A DNA stretch of 64,000 nt, from NCBI RefSeq assembly GCF_004339745.1, contig NZ_SMGP01000002.1, forward strand, positions 496,001-560,000. The letters run 5' to 3'. Under the pieces are notes generated by a model. That model was not told the DNA's origin. It searched no databases and was given only the letters and a program-made list of their open reading frames with translations. Every line of letters starts with the position of its first letter. Positions within the stretch are counted from its first letter, which is position 1. This stretch comes from Paraburkholderia sp. BL9I2N2 (GTDB taxonomy: Bacteria; Pseudomonadota; Gammaproteobacteria; Burkholderiales; Burkholderiaceae). Of this stretch, positions 26,120 through 34,854 are shown one piece after another. The translations under genes were made by a program, and so were the position numbers.

Positions 26120-26671
26120 TCATGCCGCCTTGCGCTTCGACAATTGCGCAATGAGCGTTCTGTTAAAAGCCGGCAGGTCGTCGGGTTTGCGGCTGCTGAT
26201 CAGATTGCCGTCCTCGACCACTTCCTGGTCCACCCACGTGCCGCCCGCATTGCGAATGTCGTCCTGCAAGCTCGGCCAACTCGTGAGTGTGCGGCCCTTG
26301 ATGATGCCCGCCGACACCGGCAACCACCCGCCATGACAGATCACGGCGATCGGTTTCTTCGCGTTGTCGGCGGCTTTGACGAAAGCTTGTGCCTGCGGCA
26401 GCAGACGAATCGCGTCGCCGTTCACCACGCCGCCCGGCAATACCACGGCGTCATAGTCGTCGGCGCTTGCCTTGTCGAACGTCGCGTCCACCTCGACGGC
26501 GTCGCCTTTGTCCACGTGCTTGAAACCCTGGATCTTGCCGGGCTTGGCTGAAATGACGTGCACCGTTGCGCCTGCTTCAGCCAGTGCGCGTCTTGGCTCG
26601 ATCAGTTCTGCCTGTTCGAAACCGTCCACCGCGAGAACCGCCACCTTGTAACCCTTCAGCGTGTCAGACAT
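26120..26671 (-). CDS. DJ-1/PfpI family protein (type 1 glutamine amidotransferase-like)
   Basis: Encodes 183 residues. Nucleophile Cys112 sits in the elbow IAVICHGGWLP and the Glu of the usual triad in FEQAELIEPRRAL; DYDAVVLPGGVVNGD is the conserved loop. PfpI/YhbO-type proteins act as stress-protective deglycases or proteases; which applies is not decided by sequence. GGAAGGGG lies upstream of the start. A strong sigma-54 promoter candidate lies 72 bp upstream. Confidence 0.9.
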   Translation of the reverse strand: MSDTLKGYKVAVLAVDGFEQAELIEPRRALAEAGATVHVISAKPGKIQGFKHVDKGDAVEVDATFDKASADDYDAVVLPGGVVNGDAIRLLPQAQAFVKAADNAKKPIAVICHGGWLPVSAGIIKGRTLTSWPSLQDDIRNAGGTWVDQEVVEDGNLISSRKPDDLPAFNRTLIAQLSKRKAA

Positions 26672-26742
26672 GCATATTCCCCTTCCTGTAAGTGCTGGAG
26701 CGGGCTTGTCGCGACGCCCGACCCCATCATTAATGTCAGTTC

Positions 26743-26758
26743 AGCAAAAGACGTGCCC
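26743..26758 (-). promoter_or_regulatory. sigma-54 promoter candidate before the PfpI gene
   Basis: On the minus strand GGGCACGTCTTTTGCT has GGCACG, N4 and TTGCT with exact GG-N10-GC spacing; only the leading T of TGGCACG is changed. Predicted leader about 62 bases. Confidence 0.68.
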
Positions 26759-26817
26759 ACGCATTCGACCGCCTGCCCGAGCCATGCGCCCATCTCTCAT
26801 CGCTGTCCGAAGCAGAA

Positions 26818-27159
26818 TCAAAGACCTTGCGGGTCATCGTCGAGGCCATCATCGTCGTTAGCCAGCGGATCGATCACCCGGTCGGGCTCGATATCACCGT
26901 CCGGCACAAGCGTCGAATCACCGTCGGCAGCGGCGCGTTCGCCTGTGCCGGCACGATCCGTATCGCTGCCAAGTTCGGTGTCGCCGGTTTCGAGCGCGTG
27001 GTTGTCCAGTTCGGTATCCACGTCGAACTCATGACGCTTCGCACCAGCGACGTCGCTGCCGCTATCGGACGAATCGCTCGGACCGAGCGCGCCGGTCGTG
27101 CCGGCGGTTTGCTTGACGACCTGTTGCGGCTCTTCATCGGGATTCAGTGTGCTGCTCAT
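26818..27159 (-). CDS. small acidic hypothetical protein
   Basis: Encodes 113 residues, strongly acidic (many Asp/Glu, a C-terminal run of Asp) with no hydrophobic core, so likely disordered. GGAGAG precedes the ATG at 27159 (MSSTLNPDEEPQQVVKQTAG). An in-frame start further upstream (MNERTKESA) is less likely because the ribosome site lies inside it. No family recognised. Sits in the stress island opposite topoisomerase IB, sharing a divergent promoter region. Confidence 0.65.
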   Translation of the reverse strand: MSSTLNPDEEPQQVVKQTAGTTGALGPSDSSDSGSDVAGAKRHEFDVDTELDNHALETGDTELGSDTDRAGTGERAAADGDSTLVPDGDIEPDRVIDPLANDDDGLDDDPQGL

Positions 27160-27208
27160 CGCGCTCTCCTTGGTTCGTTCGTTCATTAAGGTACCCGTAG
27201 CGAGAGTT

Positions 27209-27224
27209 CGCAAGGACTGTTCCG
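27209..27224 (-). promoter_or_regulatory. sigma-54-like promoter before the acidic protein gene
   Basis: On the minus strand CGGAACAGTCCTTGCG has GG-N10-GC spacing and an intact TTGC, with A for C in GGCAC. Predicted leader about 38 bases. Faces away from the topoisomerase site at 27289. Confidence 0.45.
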
Positions 27225-27288
27225 CTCGTTCACGAAGTAACCAGAAGCAACCAGCAGCAGCCATGCGCGCCACGCCGAAGGCGATGCC

Positions 27289-27304
27289 AGGCATTGCCTT
27301 TGCT
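27289..27304 (+). promoter_or_regulatory. sigma-54-like promoter before the topoisomerase IB gene
   Basis: AGGCATTGCCTTTGCT has GG-N10-GC spacing and TTGCT, with GGCAT in place of GGCAC. Predicted leader about 48 bases. Confidence 0.5.
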
Positions 27305-27362
27305 TGCAGGCACAGTCACCGGCGCAAAGCGCGCCCTCTGCTTGAAACTTCTACCTGCGACG

Positions 27363-28682
27363 ATGGCTGCCACACCTACTTCGATTCAACGCCGCCCTGA
27401 ACGCGCGGACGACGACAACGCGAAACAGCCCGCGCCGGCCGCCATGCCGCCGGGCTTGCGCCATGCCGACGATACGAAAGCCGGCATCACGCGTCAGCGT
27501 GAGAAAGACGGCTTCGCGTACTTCGATGCGGCGGGCAAACGCATCGACGATGAAGACGAAATCAAACGCATCAATGTGCTCGCGATTCCACCGGCTTATG
27601 AGGACGTGTGGATCTGCCCGGATGCGCGCGGCCATATCCAGGCGACCGGCCGCGACGCGCGCGGCCGCAAGCAATATCGCTATCACCCGCGCTGGCGTGA
27701 GACGCGCGATGCGGACAAATACGAACGCATGGCCGAGTTCGGCCGCGCGCTGCCCAAGATCCGCGCCCGCGTCGCGCGTGACCTGAATCTGCCGGGCATG
27801 CCGTGCGACAAAGTCATCGCCGCGATCGTGCAGTTGCTCGACACGACGCTGATCCGGATCGGCAGCGTCGAATACGCGCGCGACAATCAGTCGTACGGAT
27901 TGACGACGCTGCGCAAGAAGCACGTGAAGATCGAAGCCGGCCAGTTGCGTTTCAGGTTTCGCGGCAAGAGCGGCATCGAACACGACGTGACGGTGAACAA
28001 TGCACGCGTGAAGCGCATCGTACGGCGCTGCGCCGAACTGCCGGGCCATGACCTGTTCCAGTACCTCGACGAAGACGGCACGCGCCGCACCGTCGGCTCC
28101 GCCGATATCAACGACTATCTGCGCCGCGCGAGCGGTGCGGATTTCACAGCCAAGGACTATCGCACGTGGGCCGGCAGCGTCTATGCGTTGGCCGCGTTGC
28201 GCCGCTTGATGTGCAGCAGCGCGGCGGAAGCGCGCCGTCATATCGTCGCGACCGTGAAGGATGTGGCGGCGTTACTGCGCAATACGCCGGCCGTGTGCAA
28301 GCGTTGCTACATTCACCCTGCGGTGATCAGCTCATTCGAAGCGGACGAATTGCAGAGCCTCGCGCCCGCTCAATCGCGCCGCGGGCTGAGAGTGGACGAG
28401 GTCGCGTTTGCCGCGCTGCTTGCGCAAGCCGAGAAACGCGCGGCGAAGCTCGCGCGGCAGGCTGGCGCGAAGGGGCGCAAGGCGCGCGAAGCGGCGGTGG
28501 CGGACAGCATCGACGATTCGATCACTAGCCTGCTGAAGAAGTCGCGCGTGGTGCGTAAAGCAGCGGCGGCAAAGGCCGATGCAAAGGCTGGTGCGCAAGG
28601 AACCCGGCGCGCGGCTGCACCTCGGGTTGCGGGCGTGCGCGCGACGGGTGCATCGCGCGCAGCAAAACAGGCGGCGCCTTGA
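27363..28682 (+). CDS. type IB DNA topoisomerase
   Basis: Encodes 439 residues. The core matches bacterial/poxvirus-like TopIB: INVLAIPPAYEDVWICPDARGHIQATGRDARGRKQYRYHPRW, then RIGSVEYARDNQSYGLTTLRKKHV. The catalytic Tyr is Tyr316 in VCKRCYIHPAV. The C-terminal about 80 residues are Lys/Ala-rich and basic, fitting a disordered DNA-binding tail. It relaxes supercoils by cutting one strand without ATP. Start choice: ATG at 27363 has a weak ribosome site; a TTG at 27294 lies over the candidate promoter, which argues against it. Confidence 0.88.
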   Translation: MAATPTSIQRRPERADDDNAKQPAPAAMPPGLRHADDTKAGITRQREKDGFAYFDAAGKRIDDEDEIKRINVLAIPPAYEDVWICPDARGHIQATGRDARGRKQYRYHPRWRETRDADKYERMAEFGRALPKIRARVARDLNLPGMPCDKVIAAIVQLLDTTLIRIGSVEYARDNQSYGLTTLRKKHVKIEAGQLRFRFRGKSGIEHDVTVNNARVKRIVRRCAELPGHDLFQYLDEDGTRRTVGSADINDYLRRASGADFTAKDYRTWAGSVYALAALRRLMCSSAAEARRHIVATVKDVAALLRNTPAVCKRCYIHPAVISSFEADELQSLAPAQSRRGLRVDEVAFAALLAQAEKRAAKLARQAGAKGRKAREAAVADSIDDSITSLLKKSRVVRKAAAAKADAKAGAQGTRRAAAPRVAGVRATGASRAAKQAAP

Positions 28683-28704
28683 AAGAGCCGCCACTCAAGG
28701 TTCG

Positions 28705-29001
28705 TCACACCTCTTCCGCGAATGCGGCCATCACGAGCCACATGTCGCGCTCGCCATCGTGTACCTCGGCAGCGAGCGCATACGGATCGCCGGGCGAACA
28801 GACGCGCTCGAGCGCTTCATGCGCGACCTCGCCGTTGTCGAACACATGGGCCGACAACGGCCGCACTTCCTGTTTTCCTTCGAACATCTGCTGATTCCTT
28901 CGATACACGAGGGTCTGCGACTTCCAGTTGCGAAAACATTCCCGGACGTGCGCGAAATCGCCGCCGCAAATGTTCATTTGATAGTGGATCGTTTGCGTCA
29001 T
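28705..29001 (-). CDS. hypothetical protein, 98 residues
   Basis: The ATG at 29001 follows GGGAG. The sequence is compact and folded-looking (MTQTIHYQMNICGGDFAHVRECF...QMFEGKQEVRPLSAHVFDNGEV...EVHDGERDMWLVMAAFAEEV) with two Cys and several His/Glu. No signal peptide. No family recognised with confidence. It converges on the topoisomerase gene with 22 bp between stops. The 282-bp gap to its right (29002-29283) contains no gene I can support. Confidence 0.65.
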   Translation of the reverse strand: MTQTIHYQMNICGGDFAHVRECFRNWKSQTLVYRRNQQMFEGKQEVRPLSAHVFDNGEVAHEALERVCSPGDPYALAAEVHDGERDMWLVMAAFAEEV

Positions 29002-29283
29002 GATCGTATCTCCCGCGATGCACCGGGCGTGCGCCTCTGCTTCCTGGTGTCCTTGAAACAAGAGAGTCGAACCGCACGCTTTAGTCGCATCGATACAGGC
29101 GGAGCAGTGTCTCCGTAGTTGCCGACATTCCACTGCTCCGATACTACACGTTCTTAGGCGTTGATTTTTTCCCCGCCCATCGGGATTCCGAAAGAACCGG
29201 CGCTGGGCTCGCGCCGATTGCACCTCACTGGTCGGAAAGCTGCCCGACCCTTCGTCATGGCCCCGCCGCTCGACAGAGTGCTC

Positions 29284-29577
29284 TCACTGGCCTTTCGTAT
29301 CGCTGCTCGCATCCGCCCCCGGCATATTGGTGGAATCGGTCTTCGCCTTCTTGGCTTTTGTCTTCGACATGTGATGGGATTTCGAGCCAGTGGAACTCAT
29401 CGCGCCCGATGCGGCTTGTCCATCCGTGGTCGGCGCTGCGGTCGCCGCGCCGTGCGCGTTGCCCGAGCCGCCGGAGCCACCATTGCCGCCGTTACCGTTG
29501 CCACCGCCCGCTTGCGCGAACGCCGCCCCCGACATGGCGAAAAGTGCCGATGCCAGCAGTGCTTTTGAATATTTCAT
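29284..29577 (-). CDS. small exported Gly/Ser-rich protein
   Basis: Encodes 97 residues. GGAG precedes the ATG at 29577, which starts a signal peptide (MKYSKALLASALFAMSGAAFAQ). The mature protein is a Gly/Asn repeat (AGGGNGNGGNGGSGGSGN) followed by a Lys/Ser-rich tail ending SSDTKGQ. Low complexity, no family assigned. A sigma-54-like site lies about 75 bp upstream. Confidence 0.7.
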   Translation of the reverse strand: MKYSKALLASALFAMSGAAFAQAGGGNGNGGNGGSGGSGNAHGAATAAPTTDGQAASGAMSSTGSKSHHMSKTKAKKAKTDSTNMPGADASSDTKGQ

Positions 29578-29651
29578 TGAAGTCTCCGAGGATAGATGGA
29601 CCACATAGACAGCGTTCGTACGTGATTGATCGCGCTGCTGCCTGAGCAGTC

Positions 29652-29667
29652 AGCAAGGGCTATGCCT
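29652..29667 (-). promoter_or_regulatory. sigma-54-like promoter before the Gly-rich exported protein
   Basis: On the minus strand AGGCATAGCCCTTGCT has GG-N10-GC spacing and TTGCT, with GGCAT as in the topoisomerase site. Predicted leader about 64 bases. The 368-bp gap 29578-29945 holds no gene. Confidence 0.5.
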
Positions 29668-29892
29668 CATAGCGGCGCCGTACCGGTATCCTGGTGGCAG
29701 GCCATGTTGCCGCCAACCCGTGAACGCACTTTCTCAGTTCTCCTCGTCTATCTATCCCGACGAAATATTTTCAAACGCGTCAGCACCCTTTACGCGTTCA
29801 GCGTGACGCTCCACACGCGCTCTTTGCAAACGCAGACGAGCTTCGAGCAAGGATCACCACCACTGCGCCGCTGCACCCCGTCCGGAATTGGA

Positions 29893-29908
29893 AGGAACGC
29901 CGGTTGCT
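29893..29908 (+). promoter_or_regulatory. sigma-54-like promoter before the PRC-barrel gene
   Basis: AGGAACGCCGGTTGCT has GG-N10-GC spacing and TTGCT, with A for C in GGCAC. Predicted leader about 27 bases. Faces away from the site at 29652. Confidence 0.42.
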
Positions 29909-29945
29909 CAGCCTTGCACACACTTACCTGTAGAGGAGGCTCATC

Positions 29946-30473
29946 ATGCTGAACCAGACACAGACACAAGCCGGCATGCGGCAAGACCAAGGCGCCCGAA
30001 TCGTCGGCAAGGGCAGCGCGACCGCGGACGGCCCCGGCCCGGACGTGATGGCCGCCGCCACGCTCGACGGCAACAAGGTGCTCAGCAGCGACGGCGAGGA
30101 CATCGGCAAGATCAAGGACATCATGCTCGACGTCGGCTCGGGCCGCGTTGCGTATGCCGTGCTCTCGAGCGGCGGCTTTCTCGGCATCGGCGACAAGCTG
30201 CTCGCCATCCCCTGGCATGCATTGACGCTCGATACCGGGCGCAAGTGCTTCGTGCTGAACATGACCGCTGAGCGCGTGAAGAACGCACCGGGCTTCGACA
30301 AGGACCACTGGCCATCCATGGCGGACCAGACGTGGGCCACGTCCGTGCATCAGTACTATGGCAGCGAACCCTACTGGGGTCGCGACTCGTATGCGCGTCG
30401 CGACGACTACGGTGTCGGCGACGTTCCGCCCGCGTCGTCGGACGCGCCGGAGGCTGGCGGGCTGAAGTTGTAA
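29946..30473 (+). CDS. PRC-barrel domain protein
   Basis: Encodes 175 residues with GAGGAGG upstream. The PRC barrel occupies about 35-110 (LDGNKVLSSDGEDIGKIKDIMLDVGSGRVAYAVLSSGGFLGIGDKLLAIPWHALTLD), the classic adaptor fold. The C-terminal part is Tyr/Asp-rich and lacks domain features. PRC proteins of this size are found in stress clusters; partner unknown. Last clear member of the island with a sigma-54-like promoter. Confidence 0.87.
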   Translation: MLNQTQTQAGMRQDQGARIVGKGSATADGPGPDVMAAATLDGNKVLSSDGEDIGKIKDIMLDVGSGRVAYAVLSSGGFLGIGDKLLAIPWHALTLDTGRKCFVLNMTAERVKNAPGFDKDHWPSMADQTWATSVHQYYGSEPYWGRDSYARRDDYGVGDVPPASSDAPEAGGLKL

Positions 30474-30624
30474 CGCAGGCTCGCGGCGGACGCGCACGAG
30501 CGCAACCGGTCACCCGTGTCCGCGCCGATGCGCCGGCATGCCGCCATCGCGGCAGCCGGCGCGTTTCAGTTTGAGCGCACAATAAGCTCGATCAGCGCGC
30601 ACGACCCGTTGAGGAGGCGCCATC

Positions 30625-31011
30625 ATGGCCACCCGGAAATCCACCAGCAAGTCCAAACGCCCCGTCGCGCGCGGCAAGTCGGGCCGGCCGCCACGCCAGC
30701 GGCACGCCCAGGCACACGCGGCGCATCGCGCCAAAAGCCCGAAGAAATGGTCGCATCACGTGATGGAAACCAGTGACGCGATGGATATCCAGCACGATAT
30801 TTTCAAAACCGGCAGCGCGGAGTCGATTGCGCAATCGCTCAAGCAGTCGTCCACCAAAAGCCGCCGCCGCAAAGGCACGCCGTTCCAGTCGGCGATGTCG
30901 ATGCTGAACTTCTATATCAATCGCGCCGGCAGGAACCTGCCGAAAACGCGCCGCGACACCTTGCAGCAAGCCAAGCGCAAACTGCGCGAAGCATTCGGAC
31001 GCGCGCCTTGA
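30625..31011 (+). CDS. DUF3175 family protein
   Basis: Encodes 128 residues, very basic. GAGGAGG lies upstream. The first 35 residues are a Lys/Arg/Ser tail; the family part is KKWSHHVMETSDAMDIQHDIFKTGSAESIAQSLKQSS, then SRRRKGTPFQSAMSMLNFYINRAGRNLPKTRRDTLQQAKRKLREAF. Function unknown; the charge suggests nucleic-acid contact, which is inference. No sigma-54-like site was found in the 151 bp upstream. Confidence 0.85.
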   Translation: MATRKSTSKSKRPVARGKSGRPPRQRHAQAHAAHRAKSPKKWSHHVMETSDAMDIQHDIFKTGSAESIAQSLKQSSTKSRRRKGTPFQSAMSMLNFYINRAGRNLPKTRRDTLQQAKRKLREAFGRAP

Positions 31012-31096
31012 AATGACGCGTCAGTGACTGACGCGTTCCGGCGCACCTTTCTTCAACCGGCCACGCATACGGTACGCGTATGCGGGCCCTCACCGG

Positions 31097-32422
31097 ATGC
31101 TCATGCACGAAACTTTGTGGTTTCTCATCGTTGGCGCCGTGCTCGTTTTTATGGGCCTGGCGGCAACGGCGCTGCGGCGGCTACCCATCAGCGCCGCCAT
31201 GTTTTATCTCGCGATCGGCTACTTCCTCGGGCCGCCCGGTATCGGCCTGTTGCGCCTCGATATGATCGCCGACGCGCATCTGCTGCGTACCATCACCGAA
31301 GTCGCACTGCTCGTCTCGCTGTTTGCCATCGGTCTGCGGCTGCGGCTCGGCATGCTCGAAAAACTCTGGACCGTGCCGCTGCGTCTCGGCTTCCTTGCGA
31401 TGCTCGCGACCATTCCGCTGCTGATGCTGTTCGGCGTGTACGTCCTGCATCTCGGGTGGGGGCCGGCCTTACTGCTGGCGGCGATTCTCGCGCCGACCGA
31501 TCCGGTGCTGGCGCACGACGTGCAAGTGCACAACCCCGGCGATCACGACCTGCTGCGCTTCGCGCTGTCCGGCGAAGGCGGACTGAACGACGGCATCGCG
31601 CTGCCCTTCGCGATGCTCGGCCTGGCCTTATGCGCGGCGCCCGCCGCCGAAGCGGGCGACCTGTTGAACCTGGAACTCGCGGGCAGCATCGTATGGGGCG
31701 TGGCGGGCGCGATCGCCATCGGCGGCATGCTCGGCTGGGCCACGACGCACGCGGTGGCGTGGCTGCGCACGCGCCACGCGCAGGCGCTCGGGCTGGAGGG
31801 TTTCTTCGCGCTCGGATTGATCGAACTGTCGTTCGGCGCCGCGCAACTCGCGCATACCTATGGTTTTCTGGCCGTGTTCGCGGCCGGTGTCGCGATGCGC
31901 CGTGTCGAACATCGCGCGAGCGGCGGCCAGTCGCCTCGCGAAACCATCGGCACCGTCGATTCGGAAGACGTCGAAGCGACCGCGGCGAATCCGAGCAAAG
32001 CGCACGCTTATATGACGGAGTCGGTGCTCGGCTTCACGATCGAACTCGAACGCATCGCCGAAGTCGCCGTCATGGCGATGGTCGGCAACGTGCTCGCCAC
32101 GATGCACACCCCGCTCTTCACCTGGCAGACTATCGCGCTGACCGCTGTGCTGTTCGTGCTCGTGCGGCCGATATCGGTGGAGTTGTCGCTGGTGGGATCG
32201 AGCGCGACGCCGACGCAACGGCGTTTGATGAGCTGGTTCGGGATACGCGGCATCGGTTCGTTTTACTACCTGGCGTACGCGCTCGAGAACGGCGCCGCTG
32301 CCGACGTCGCTCCGCTCGTGCCGCTCACGCTGGCTGTGATCGCGGCGTCGGTGGTGATTCACGGAGTCTCGGCGACACCGTTGATGAATTGGTATCGCCG
32401 GCTGCGCAGTCATGAAGGTTAG
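31097..32422 (+). CDS. cation:proton antiporter, CPA1/NhaP type
   Basis: Encodes 441 residues, twelve or so transmembrane helices. Family markers: AMFYLAIGYFLGPPGIGLL, EVALLVSLFAIGLRLRLGML, the ion-binding ILAPTDPVLAHDVQVHNPGDHD (Asp pair), and FALSGEGGLNDGIALPFAML. It exchanges monovalent cations for protons across the inner membrane in pH and salt homeostasis. Two in-frame ATGs (31097, 31103) and no strong ribosome site; either start gives the same first helix. Likely monocistronic. Confidence 0.88.
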   Translation: MLMHETLWFLIVGAVLVFMGLAATALRRLPISAAMFYLAIGYFLGPPGIGLLRLDMIADAHLLRTITEVALLVSLFAIGLRLRLGMLEKLWTVPLRLGFLAMLATIPLLMLFGVYVLHLGWGPALLLAAILAPTDPVLAHDVQVHNPGDHDLLRFALSGEGGLNDGIALPFAMLGLALCAAPAAEAGDLLNLELAGSIVWGVAGAIAIGGMLGWATTHAVAWLRTRHAQALGLEGFFALGLIELSFGAAQLAHTYGFLAVFAAGVAMRRVEHRASGGQSPRETIGTVDSEDVEATAANPSKAHAYMTESVLGFTIELERIAEVAVMAMVGNVLATMHTPLFTWQTIALTAVLFVLVRPISVELSLVGSSATPTQRRLMSWFGIRGIGSFYYLAYALENGAAADVAPLVPLTLAVIAASVVIHGVSATPLMNWYRRLRSHEG

Positions 32423-32622
32423 TCACGATCGCTCAAACACGTGAATGCCCGAGGCATGTAGTCCGTATGCGTGGTGGCCGCCTTCGCCGGACTCCGCGTG
32501 TTCTTCACGGCAATCACGCTGCCACTCGATCTCGCGCTCCACGCCACGGCTTGGCCCGTTCGGTGCCGGCGCGCCGGTCTCTGCTCGACCGTCAATTGGA
32601 GTCGCTAGAATACGGGACCTTC

Positions 32623-33219
32623 ATGCTGCAACAAACCTTCTCACCTTCGATGACCCCACCCGACGATTCCCGACGCACGGCACGGGCGAGCGCCACCAAC
32701 TCGCTGTTTGCCTTTCTCAAGTCGTTGCCGCTCGGCGAGCGCCTGATCGAAGGTGGCTTCATGGCCGTGCAGGCGGTCGCCGGCGCGAGTCTCGCCGTCG
32801 CCATCGGCCGCTTGCTGCATACCGAGCAGACCTTCTGGGCCGCCATTACGGCCATCGCGGTCAGCCAGCATAGCTACGTCGACACCCGCAACCTGTCGCG
32901 CGATCAATTCATCGGCGCGATGGTCGGCGGCTTGTGCGGACTCGTGGGCGCCACGTTCGGCGAGGGCTATTTCGCGGCCTATGCCGCCACGGTGGGTGTC
33001 GCGATCGCCCTGTGCTGGGTCCTGAACGTCGGCAGCGCGGCGCGTCTGGGCGGCATTACGGCGACGATCATGCTATTGGTGCCGGGCATGGGTCCCGCGT
33101 GGGACAAAGCCCTCATGCGCCTCGGCGAAGTGACGCTCGGCACGATCTGCGCATTGCTGGTGGCCTTCCTGATGTCGTGGATCGAACGGCGCTGGTTCGG
33201 CAAGCCGGGCAAACCGTAG
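32623..33219 (+). CDS. FUSC-family membrane protein (small)
   Basis: Encodes 198 residues. About five hydrophobic helices resemble the N-terminal membrane half of aromatic-acid exporters and FUSC proteins (LIEGGFMAVQAVAGASLAVAIGRLLHTEQTFWAAITAIAVSQHSYVDTRNLSRDQFIGAMVGGLCGLVGATFG). The cytoplasmic half found in full-length AaeB-like pumps is absent. A second start at 32650 (MTPPDDS) is possible. The stop abuts the stop of the AraC gene. Confidence 0.8.
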   Translation: MLQQTFSPSMTPPDDSRRTARASATNSLFAFLKSLPLGERLIEGGFMAVQAVAGASLAVAIGRLLHTEQTFWAAITAIAVSQHSYVDTRNLSRDQFIGAMVGGLCGLVGATFGEGYFAAYAATVGVAIALCWVLNVGSAARLGGITATIMLLVPGMGPAWDKALMRLGEVTLGTICALLVAFLMSWIERRWFGKPGKP

Positions 33220-34170
33220 CTAGTTCTCCGCCCCATCGTTCTCTTGCGGCCGACGCCGGTAGCGTCCCGGCGGCATGCCGACGCTTTGCTGAAACGCCTT
33301 GCCGAAGGCGGCCTCCGATTGATAGCCGACCGCCTCGCCGATCTCGGCCGCGCTGCGCTGCGTGCGGCGCAGCAGATCGCACGCGATGGTCATACGGATC
33401 TGCGTGAGAAAGTCCATCACCGTCATGCCCGCGCGCTCGTTGAAATGGCGTGCGTAAGTCGCGCGCGACATGGCGGCGAGTTCGCCGAGTTCGGCGATGG
33501 TCCACGCCCGTTCGGGAGCGCTCAACATGCCTTGCACGGAAGCGCCAAGGCGCGCGTCGGCCAGCAGCGCGAGCACGCCCGAAGCCGATGCGTTCTGCTC
33601 GCCGTGCACGCGTAGCGCCATGGCGAGGAGCGCATTGCTCAAGGCGGTGACGATCGCGAGGGCGCCCGCCTGCCGTCGTTCGGCCTCGCTGCGCATCAGC
33701 GCAATCACCGTTTGCAACGAGTCCAGCGTTTCCATGCCGCCGAGCGAGACATGGAACGGATCGGGCAACGCGTTCAGCAGCAAGGCCGACGAACCGGGCG
33801 AGTAGACAAAGCGGCCACACAGAAGATCGAGGTCGGCGGGGACGTGGGCGCCGTCGTGGCCGTCGTTGCGCCGTAAAGGCAGCATGCCGTCATGGCCTTG
33901 CGTCACCGGCGCAGTGGCGGCCGAGCGTTGCACATCGCGCACACGATGCGCCGCGCCGCGTGGAAACAGCATGAAGTCGCCCGCGTGCAATGCACGCTGC
34001 GCGCCGTCAGCGGTTTCGACGACGCATGCGCCGTCCAGCACCAGGTGGAACGGCGCAATGCCCGCTTCCTCCCGGCCATGATCGATATCGAAAGCGCCCG
34101 AGAGCAGGCAACGCAGATCGAGGCTGGCTTGCGGGCGGGCGAGGTCGATCAGTCGGCTGAGCGTATCCAT
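33220..34170 (-). CDS. AraC-family regulator with cupin sensor
   Basis: Encodes 316 residues. The N-terminal cupin (PFHLVLDGACVVETADGAQRALHAGDFMLFPRGAAHRV) is followed by a helical linker and two HTH motifs at about 205-305 (AELGELAAMSRATYARHFNERAGMTVMDFL and AAEIGEAVGYQSEAAFGKAFQQSVGMPPGRYRR). Divergent from the AhpD-like gene with 116 bp between, so that gene is the expected target; this class usually senses small organics. Confidence 0.9.
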   Translation of the reverse strand: MDTLSRLIDLARPQASLDLRCLLSGAFDIDHGREEAGIAPFHLVLDGACVVETADGAQRALHAGDFMLFPRGAAHRVRDVQRSAATAPVTQGHDGMLPLRRNDGHDGAHVPADLDLLCGRFVYSPGSSALLLNALPDPFHVSLGGMETLDSLQTVIALMRSEAERRQAGALAIVTALSNALLAMALRVHGEQNASASGVLALLADARLGASVQGMLSAPERAWTIAELGELAAMSRATYARHFNERAGMTVMDFLTQIRMTIACDLLRRTQRSAAEIGEAVGYQSEAAFGKAFQQSVGMPPGRYRRRPQENDGAEN

Positions 34171-34286
34171 GAGACGATCGCGCTAAAAGTTGAGCGAATC
34201 GAGTATTCAGGATATCGCGGCGCAGCGCAATACTTGTCTCACGACGCCGGCACCCGCCGACGCGCAACAGACCAAGGAGCACTGCC

Positions 34287-34658
34287 ATGTTGAACTGGAT
34301 CGATTACCGTCAAGAACTGTTCGGCCGGATCGGCGAGATCGCCAAACTGTCGCCGGACACCGTCAGGGGCTATCAGGCGTTGTCGAGCGCCGGCCAGAAG
34401 AAGGACCTGCTCGGGGCCAAGACGCGCGAACTGATTGCGCTTGCGGCGGCGGTCAGCCTGCGTTGTGACGGCTGTATTACCGTGCACACCGCCGAAGCGC
34501 TCAAGCATGGCGCGACGCGCGAGGAAATCGCCGAAGCGCTGGGCGTGGCGGTCGCGATCAATGCGGGCGCCGCGATGGTGTACTCGGCTCGCACAATGGA
34601 TGCTGCCGCGGCTTATACGGCGCAGGCAGTTGAAGCAGCTCAAGGCGCGGCGGAATAA
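34287..34658 (+). CDS. AhpD-like carboxymuconolactone decarboxylase family protein
   Basis: Encodes 123 residues with AAGGAG upstream. The alkylhydroperoxidase D-type core motif is complete: Glu48 in TRELIALAAAV, Cys60-x-x-Cys63 in LRCDGCITVHTAEAL and His67. It therefore probably reduces peroxides through a thiol pair, unlike the Cys-less CMD-like protein elsewhere in the window. Divergent from the AraC regulator. Confidence 0.88.
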   Translation: MLNWIDYRQELFGRIGEIAKLSPDTVRGYQALSSAGQKKDLLGAKTRELIALAAAVSLRCDGCITVHTAEALKHGATREEIAEALGVAVAINAGAAMVYSARTMDAAAAYTAQAVEAAQGAAE

Positions 34659-34854
34659 GCGGCCGCACTGCGAGCCGCTTAAGTAGCCGACGTAGCGGAT
34701 GCGGCCGCAGCCGCATAGGCGCCCGCTCCGCCAATCGCGCCGGGGGGATGCCAGGACCAGGCACCGCGTTCACAGTCCGTGCTGTTCTCACGCGGTGTCC
34801 AGCCGGCATCGGCTTGCTGCGGCTTGCTACGGTTGACTTCGCTGACGGCTGCCG

